40,654 bases of DNA from Pseudomonadota bacterium. Lineage in GTDB: Bacteria; Myxococcota_A; Bradymonadia; Bradymonadales; GCA-2716585. Numbering within the stretch: the stretch's first letter is position 1; each line of letters opens with the position of its first letter. The stretch spans positions 1 through 40,654 of the forward strand of contig SYOX01000347.1 in the NCBI GenBank assembly GCA_005804885.1, written 5' to 3'. Both the position numbers and the translations under genes were made by a program. The notes below the pieces were generated by a model. The model was not told where the DNA came from. It made no database searches and saw only the letters and a program-made list of their open reading frames with translations. Below are positions 33,625 through 40,654 of the stretch, in pieces.

Positions 33625-35865
33625 TTGCGCCCGGACAGCATATCCGAGGGGCTCCCTGAATGTCGAACCTCAACCGCGCGGCGAACCTTGGAAGCTGACA
33701 CGACCATCGATCATTACCGGCTGATCAAGCCCCTCGGCGCTGGGGCCAGCAGCCGCGTCTTCCTGGCCGTGGACGTCCGCACGGGTCAGCGGGTCTCGCT
33801 CAAGGTGCTGGCCTCCAACCGCCGCCCGGAGTCGCTGGCGCGCTTTGAGCGAGCGGCGGTCCTGTGGGCCTCGCTGGTCCACGACAACATCGTGCGCTAC
33901 ATCGGCTCGGGCCTGACCCCCGAGGGCGATCCCTACCTGGCGCTGGAGTTCATCGAGGGCCGCGGCCTCAACGAGATCATCGCGAGCGACGCGCCGATGG
34001 ACATCGATCGGGCCCTGCGGCTCTTTCGGCAGCTCGCCGTCGCGCTGCGCGTCGCGCACCGCAAGGGGGTGCTGCACCGCGACAGCAAGCCGAGCAACAT
34101 CCTCGTTGCGCTGACCCCCTCGACCTCCCCGCGCTACACCGATCGGGAGCGGATCAAGCTGATCGACTTCGGGCTGGCCCGCGCCACTGAGCGCGACGGC
34201 CGCGCCCGGGCCGGCACGCCGGCGGGGATCACCGGCGCGGGCTTCGTCGTCGGCACGCCGCGCTACATGGCCCCTGAGCAGGTCACCCCCGAGGGCGCCT
34301 GCGTCCAGAGCGACCTCTACGCCGCCGCCCTGGTCCTCTACGAGATGATCACCGGCCGCCCGGCCATCGTCGAGCAGGAGGTCTCCGAGGTCCTCTACCA
34401 GCACCTCAAGCCTGAGCCCACCGTCAGCCCGGAGGACCCGGCGCTGCCCGTGGCCCTGCGCGCCGTGCTGTCCAGGGCCACCGAGCGCCGCCCCGAAGAC
34501 CGCTACGACTCCATCGAGGCGCTGCTGGCGGCGCTCGACGGCGCGCAGCTGGGCGGCGCCGAGGGTGCCGTCCTCGGCGCCGACGACACGATCTCCGTGG
34601 ACCTGACCACCCCGACCGAGCTGGCCGCGCCGACCCGCGCCTCCCTCGGCGTCGACGACACCCTCTCCAACGAGATCGCGGCGCGCCCCCTGGCGCCTCA
34701 AGCGCCGGGGGGCGGCAAGCCGCTCGCCAGAGCGATCCCCTTCGTCCCCGCCCCCGAGCAGGCCGCGGCCCCCGCGCGGGGCTTCCCCGACGCCCCTCCG
34801 CTCAGGGCGCCAGCGCGGCAGGTCGTCGACGATCTGTCGCTCTGGCGCCCTGGGGGGCTGCCCGTCGCCGGGGCGCCGCTTGAGGCCTTGCCGGGGGATG
34901 GCCGCCCTGCCTCGCCGCCGGGCCTCCACCAGCCGCTGCCCATCCCCGAGACGCGGGCGACCCGCAGCGGGGCGCCCTCCGTGAAGATGGAGGCGCCGCC
35001 GGTCGAGCGGGTGGAGTTGGGCGTCGAGGTGAGCTGGTCGGGCAGGGTGATCCGCCTCTTTGTCACCCTGGTGATCGGCTACGTCGCGGTGGTCGGCGGC
35101 TTCTGGGCCGCGCAGGATCTGCTCCTCTTTCGCCGCTCCACCGTCCAGATCAAGGACGAGCGGCGCCTCAAGGGGGACATGGGCTGGGAGAAGGTGCAGT
35201 TCGCCTCGTCCGAGGGGCGCTCTCTGGTGGGCTGGTTCGGCGAGTCGACCCACACGGAGCGGCTCGGGACGGTGCTCTACCTGCACGGCCTGTCGTCGAG
35301 GCCGGAGATCGAGGCCGTGGCGCTCGACGGCCTCCGGGCCAAGGGGCTGCACGTGATGATCTTCGGGCAGCAGGGCTACGGAGGCAGCGAGGGGTGGTCG
35401 GACGCGGAGTCCTTCTTCAACGACGCGCCGCGGGCCTACGACTGGATCATCGGCGATCGGGGCGCGAAGCCCTTCAAGGTCTTCGTCATGGGGGACGGCG
35501 CGGGGGCCGCCGTGGCGCTCCACCTCAGCCGGGAGCGCCCCGTCGAGGGCATCATCCTCCAGGGCGCCGCCCCTTCGCTGTCAGGGCGGCTGACCGAGGT
35601 GGTGCCGATCGTCCCCTTTGAGTTGCTGCTCCACCGTGACTTTGAGCTCTCTGGCCTGTCGGACGTGAGGGTGCCCGTGTTCGTGCTCCACGGTCGGGAG
35701 GACGCGGTGGCGCCCCTGGAGGGCGCCGAGCGGCTCTATGGGCGGATCAAGGGCCCGAAGATGATGAGGGCGGTCGACGGCGCGGGCCACGACGATCTGC
35801 CCAGCAAGCTCGGCGCGGGTTACGCCGACGCGATTTACGGTTTTATCGCGGCCTTCTCAGAGTGA
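33625..35865 (+). CDS. Ser/Thr protein kinase fused to a pseudo-alpha/beta-hydrolase domain
   Basis: A 746-residue membrane kinase. Kinase domain is about 30-305: Gly-rich loop LGAGASSRVF, Lys60, catalytic loop HRDSKPSN (Asp153; the usual Leu is Ser), DFG Asp181, the APEQ motif and DLYAAALVLYEM. A Pro/Ala-rich linker (about 305-470) leads to one TM segment (about 475-497). Residues about 510-746 form an alpha/beta-hydrolase domain (VLYLHGLSSRPE; IFGQQGYGGSEGW). Its nucleophile elbow is MGDGAG, with Gly625 (codon GGC) where Ser is expected; Asp693 and His722 are kept. The domain is predicted outside the inner membrane, so it may sense a ligand. The start is uncertain: TTG 33625 or TTG 33688. 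ATG 33660 with a good GAGGGG site is out of frame and stops at 33698. Confidence 0.85.
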   Translation: MRPDSISEGLPECRTSTARRTLEADTTIDHYRLIKPLGAGASSRVFLAVDVRTGQRVSLKVLASNRRPESLARFERAAVLWASLVHDNIVRYIGSGLTPEGDPYLALEFIEGRGLNEIIASDAPMDIDRALRLFRQLAVALRVAHRKGVLHRDSKPSNILVALTPSTSPRYTDRERIKLIDFGLARATERDGRARAGTPAGITGAGFVVGTPRYMAPEQVTPEGACVQSDLYAAALVLYEMITGRPAIVEQEVSEVLYQHLKPEPTVSPEDPALPVALRAVLSRATERRPEDRYDSIEALLAALDGAQLGGAEGAVLGADDTISVDLTTPTELAAPTRASLGVDDTLSNEIAARPLAPQAPGGGKPLARAIPFVPAPEQAAAPARGFPDAPPLRAPARQVVDDLSLWRPGGLPVAGAPLEALPGDGRPASPPGLHQPLPIPETRATRSGAPSVKMEAPPVERVELGVEVSWSGRVIRLFVTLVIGYVAVVGGFWAAQDLLLFRRSTVQIKDERRLKGDMGWEKVQFASSEGRSLVGWFGESTHTERLGTVLYLHGLSSRPEIEAVALDGLRAKGLHVMIFGQQGYGGSEGWSDAESFFNDAPRAYDWIIGDRGAKPFKVFVMGDGAGAAVALHLSRERPVEGIILQGAAPSLSGRLTEVVPIVPFELLLHRDFELSGLSDVRVPVFVLHGREDAVAPLEGAERLYGRIKGPKMMRAVDGAGHDDLPSKLGAGYADAIYGFIAAFSE

Positions 35866-35897
35866 TGTCGCATCTGGACGGATCTGCCGTAGGGCTG

Positions 35898-35931
35898 GAG
35901 GGCTGACGGGTCTGGCTCCCGTCGGCCCCTC
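35898..35931 (+). terminator. GC-rich hairpin after the kinase gene
   Basis: GCTGACGGG (35902-35910) and CCCGTCGGC (35918-35926), with one G-U pair, form a 9-bp stem on a 7-base loop, extended by GAGG/CCTC. It lies 33 bp after the kinase stop codon. There is no T-tract, so it may be a processing or bidirectional structure. Confidence 0.5.
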
Positions 35932-36000
35932 AAACCCGCTTGCGATCTTGGGATGAGCGGCCTCCCCGGTCGGGCGTTGAGCGGCGCGCCGCGCGTCATA

Positions 36001-36158
36001 CCAGACCACAGACGAAGGGCTTGCTTTGTGGGCCAGGACAGGGGGATGGCCTGGGCCTGGGCCTGAGCGAGGCTGGTGCACTGCACCGCCGAGTGATGGC
36101 ACTGGCTCAGGGCGCTGCCTGGACCGCCCACAAAGTGAGTCTCTCGGCTGTGGTCTGG
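36001..36158. mobile_element. MITE-like element with 33-bp inverted ends and TA duplication
   Basis: The 158-bp element begins CCAGACCACAG and ends CTGTGGTCTGG. Terminal inverted repeats extend 33 bp with six mismatches; the block CTTTGTGGGC recurs inverted at equal spacing. It is flanked on both sides by TA (35999-36000 and 36159-36160), as expected for Tc1/mariner-IS630-type transposition. It encodes no protein. The right edge is two bases from the nuoN stop codon. Much of the interior can pair as well, so its transcript would be a long hairpin. Confidence 0.7.
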
Positions 36159-36160
36159 TA

Positions 36161-37798
36161 TCAGGGCAGGCCGAGGGCGGCGTCGGCCTGCTCGGGGGTG
36201 GGCGGGGTGGGGATGAGGGCGGCGCCCTTTCCGGCCTTGATCTCGGCGGGCAGGCCGCTGGTGTTGGAGATGCCGTCGGAGGCCAGCTCCAGGCCGGAGC
36301 CGGGCAGGACGCCGAGCAGGAGGGTGCAGGCGGCGCACACCACCATGGCGGCCTTGAGTTCGAAGCCGCCCAGGGCGATGACCTCGCGCCGGGGGCTCTT
36401 CATGTACATGCTGACGATGAGCTTGAGGTAGTAGTAGACGCCGGCGACGGAGACGAGGACGCCGGCGACGGCCAGGATGATGAAGAGGCGCTCGCCGGTC
36501 TCGACGGCGGCCTTGAAGACGAAGAACTTGGCGACGAAGCCCGCCGTGGGGGGGATGCCGGCGCTGGAGAGCATGAAGAGGGTCATGGCCAGGGCGGCGC
36601 CGGGGTGATTGTCGGCGACGCCGGCCAGGTCGTCGTAGGTGGTGCACTCCTGGCCGCGCTTGCCGAACCAGGCCAGGACGGCGAAGGCGCCCATGGTGGA
36701 GAAGAGGTAGGCCAGGAGGTAGAAGACGACGGCGTCCATCTCGGCGAAGGACTGGCCGGTGACGCTGGCGGCGGTGAAGCCGACCAGGAGGTAGCCGGCG
36801 TGGGCGATGGAGGAGTAGGCCAGCATGCGCTTGACGTCCTTCTGGACGATGGCCACGAGGTTGCCCAGGACCATGGAGAAGAGGGCGAGCCAGAAGAGGG
36901 TCACCAGCCAGCCGGTGTCGCTGATCCGGGCGCCCTGGGCGAAGAAGGCGGTGGTGAAGACGCGGATGAGGGCGCCGAAGGCGGCGGCCTTGACGGCCGT
37001 GGCCATGAAGCCGACGACGGAGGAGGGGGCGCCCTGGTAGACGTCGGGGGTCCACATGTGGAAGGGCGCCGCGGCGACCTTGAAGGCGAAGGCGACGAGG
37101 ATCATGACCATGGCGATGGCCGGCAGCAGGTCGAGCTTGAGGACTTGAGCGCCGGTGTCGGCCCGGACGCCGTCTTCGAGCCAGAAGGGGCCGGAGCCCA
37201 GGACGCGGGCGATCTCGGCCAGGTTGGTCGTGCCGGTGATGCCGTAGAAGAAGGCGATGCCGTAGAGGAAGAGGGCCGAGGCGAAGGCGCCGAGGATGAA
37301 GTACTTCATCGCGGACTCGGCGGACCTGCTCGAGTGCCTGAAGAAGCCGGCGAGGCAGTAGATGGGGATGGACATCATCTCGAGGCCGATGAAGGCGGCG
37401 AAGAGATCGGCGGCCGAGACCATGGTGATCATGCCGACGAGGGAGAAGAGCAGCAGGGCGTAGTACTCGCCGCGCTCCATGCGGTGGCTCTCGAGGTAGG
37501 CCGGGCTGATCAGGCAAGCCAGGGCCCCGGAGAGGATGAGGATCAGGGAGAAGACGAGGCTGAGGCTGTCGACGGCGACCATGCCGCCGAAGATGACCCG
37601 GCTGACGTCGGAGGAGAGCAGGTAGGCGGTGTCGACGCCGGCCAGAAAGAGGCCGAGGATCGAGATCCAGGCCAGGTACTTGCGGCTGGCGCTGGTGCGG
37701 TGGAAGACGCCCATCATGAGCACGAGCATCCCGGTGATGCTCAGCGTGATCATGGGGGAGATCAGCCGTAGATCGGAGACGTCGGGGAGGTAGTTCAT
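36161..37798 (-). CDS. nuoN: NADH-quinone oxidoreductase subunit N
   Basis: A 545-residue polytopic inner-membrane subunit of respiratory complex I, one of three antiporter-like proton-pumping subunits. Hallmarks are LFAAFIGLEMMSIPIYCLAGF, FKVAAAPFHMWTPDVYQGAP (with the conserved Lys and His), the VQKDVKRMLAYSSIAHAGYLL block and SSAGIPPTAGFVAKF. The C-terminus runs about 50 residues past the last membrane span. ATG 37798 lies 4 bp after the nuoM stop codon, and the order L-M-N is the usual one. A MITE-like element lies two bases beyond its stop codon. Confidence 0.96.
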   Translation of the reverse strand: MNYLPDVSDLRLISPMITLSITGMLVLMMGVFHRTSASRKYLAWISILGLFLAGVDTAYLLSSDVSRVIFGGMVAVDSLSLVFSLILILSGALACLISPAYLESHRMERGEYYALLLFSLVGMITMVSAADLFAAFIGLEMMSIPIYCLAGFFRHSSRSAESAMKYFILGAFASALFLYGIAFFYGITGTTNLAEIARVLGSGPFWLEDGVRADTGAQVLKLDLLPAIAMVMILVAFAFKVAAAPFHMWTPDVYQGAPSSVVGFMATAVKAAAFGALIRVFTTAFFAQGARISDTGWLVTLFWLALFSMVLGNLVAIVQKDVKRMLAYSSIAHAGYLLVGFTAASVTGQSFAEMDAVVFYLLAYLFSTMGAFAVLAWFGKRGQECTTYDDLAGVADNHPGAALAMTLFMLSSAGIPPTAGFVAKFFVFKAAVETGERLFIILAVAGVLVSVAGVYYYLKLIVSMYMKSPRREVIALGGFELKAAMVVCAACTLLLGVLPGSGLELASDGISNTSGLPAEIKAGKGAALIPTPPTPEQADAALGLP

Positions 37799-37802
37799 CG
37801 CG

Positions 37803-39725
<1,923 letters not shown>

Positions 39726-39790
39726 GTCGCTCTGTGGCTCCCTCGTCGCAGGGGGTGCGGATTACTCAAGGGCCGCCCCCGCATGGTCCC

Positions 39791-40654
39791 CTACCGGAAG
39801 AGCATCAGGTAGATGATCGCCGCCAGCCCCATCAGGACGTAGGCCGCGTAACGCTGAACATTGCCGCTCTGGAGGCGCTTGATCACCGCCCCGAGAGACT
39901 CTGTCAGCCACGCCACGCCGTTGACCAGGAGCAGATCAATGATGAACTCGTCGACCACCTTGTGGAGCAGCCGGCCGAGGTAGATGAAGGGCTTGATGAT
40001 CGTGACCTCGAAGGCCTCGTCCACGTAATACTTGTTGAGCAGGGTGCGGTGCACCGGCGCGAGCTGGCGGGCCAGCTGCGAGGCCACATCTCGCCCCGAT
40101 CCGTACATGAACCACGCCAGCCCGATCCCCCCGAAGGCCGCCACCACCGACACCGCCATCGTGCCGATCTCCCAGCCCACCTCCGCGCTCTTCTCGAAGC
40201 GCACCGACAGGACGGGCCTGGAGGCCGCGAAGATCTGATCCAGCCAGCCCTCCAGGTAATGCGGCAGCGCGTGGAAGAGGTGCGGCATGCCGATGTAGCC
40301 GGCCACGATCGACAGGACCGCCAGCACCACCAGGGGCAGCGTCATCGACAGCGGCGACTCGTGGATGTTCGCCCGCGTGTGCTCGTCCGCCCGGCACTCG
40401 CCCGAGAAGGTCAGGAAGTAGAGCCGGAACATGTAGAAGGCCGTCATGCCGGCCGTCAAGACGCCCACGATCCAGACCACCCAGTGCAACCAGGGCAGCT
40501 CCGAGCCCTGCCTCGACAGCGCGAAGACGTTCCACAGGATCTCGTCCTTGGAGAAGAAGCCGCTCAAGCCCGGCACGCCCGCGATCGCAATGCAGCCGAT
40601 CAAGAAGGTGATGTGGGTGATCTTCATCCGGCTGGACAGCCCGCCCATCTTGCG
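39791..40654 (-). CDS. nuoL: NADH-quinone oxidoreductase subunit L, C-terminal part
   Basis: The C-terminal 287 residues of complex I subunit L; the 5' part is outside the window. In-frame sequence at the edge (Arg-Lys-Met-Gly-Gly-Leu) is the known LRKMGGL segment after the antiporter core. GVPGLSGFFSKDEI and the later long lateral helix region (RTLLNKYYVDEAFEVTIIKP) with the terminal TM anchor (VQRYAAYVLMGLAAIIYLMLF) are typical. It precedes nuoM by 65 bp in the same direction. Confidence 0.95.
   Translation of the reverse strand, partial: RKMGGLSSRMKITHITFLIGCIAIAGVPGLSGFFSKDEILWNVFALSRQGSELPWLHWVVWIVGVLTAGMTAFYMFRLYFLTFSGECRADEHTRANIHESPLSMTLPLVVLAVLSIVAGYIGMPHLFHALPHYLEGWLDQIFAASRPVLSVRFEKSAEVGWEIGTMAVSVVAAFGGIGLAWFMYGSGRDVASQLARQLAPVHRTLLNKYYVDEAFEVTIIKPFIYLGRLLHKVVDEFIIDLLLVNGVAWLTESLGAVIKRLQSGNVQRYAAYVLMGLAAIIYLMLFR

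Noticed and set aside
35835..37517. 560-codon minus-strand frame overlapping nuoN
   Set aside because: Arg/Pro/His-rich shadow of nuoN in another frame; NuoN motifs lie in the other frame.

Overview
The window is GC-rich DNA with densely packed genes. Several features suggest a Myxococcota / Bradymonadota-like deltaproteobacterial lineage: many lipoproteins with Glu-Pro linkers, thrombospondin-type-3 repeats, a pre-peptidase C-terminal (PPC) domain, Ser/Thr protein kinases, DUF1501 and DUF1588-type cytochrome proteins, and a split nuo operon. This placement is inference from gene content only. No rRNA, tRNA or CRISPR array was seen.

Layout. (1) 24-3992 (+): a CheB-CheR-PAS signalling protein whose CheB half lacks its N-terminus, then a PAS histidine kinase. 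(2) 4481-9137 (+): a 1299-residue lipoprotein (Cys-rich, TSP3 repeats, about 780 residues of pentapeptide repeats, PPC domain), then a small exported membrane protein. (3) 9302-13773: an accessory island made of two tandem units. Each unit starts with a 56-bp repeat (A) carrying a sigma70-like promoter and ends with a 181-bp repeat (B). Unit 1 holds a 4-hydroxyproline epimerase-type gene and a broken IS4-like transposase. Unit 2 holds a CASTOR/POLLUX-type ion channel. B1 and A2 abut directly. (4) 13824-22398 (-): a DNA-repair operon, addB-addA-helicase, joined by ATGA overlaps. The AddB-like subunit has lost its nuclease residues, and the third gene fuses a RelE/ParE-like fold to a UvrD-type helicase. 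(5) 22455-23938 (-): a phytochrome-type histidine kinase and an Rcp1-like response regulator. (6) 24109-24693 (+): YqgE/AlgH. (7) 24715-28593 (-): a three-gene set with a DUF1588-type haem lipoprotein, a Tat-type DUF1501 protein and a small c-type cytochrome. (8) 28836-33435 (-): an operon of lysine 2,3-aminomutase, an alpha/beta-hydrolase lipoprotein and an acyl-CoA dehydrogenase. (9) 33625-35865 (+): a membrane Ser/Thr kinase fused to an alpha/beta-hydrolase domain whose nucleophile position is Gly. (10) 36001-36158: a MITE-like element with TA target duplication. (11) 36161-40654 (-): nuoL (partial), nuoM and nuoN of respiratory complex I, with a long soluble tail on NuoM.

The most unusual items are the A-cargo-B tandem cassette structure with a promoter in the repeat, the kinase with a pseudo-hydrolase domain, the AddAB-RelE/UvrD operon with a degenerate AddB nuclease, and the small TA-flanked inverted-repeat element. 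All functional statements are from reading the sequence and knowledge of the families; no searches were run.
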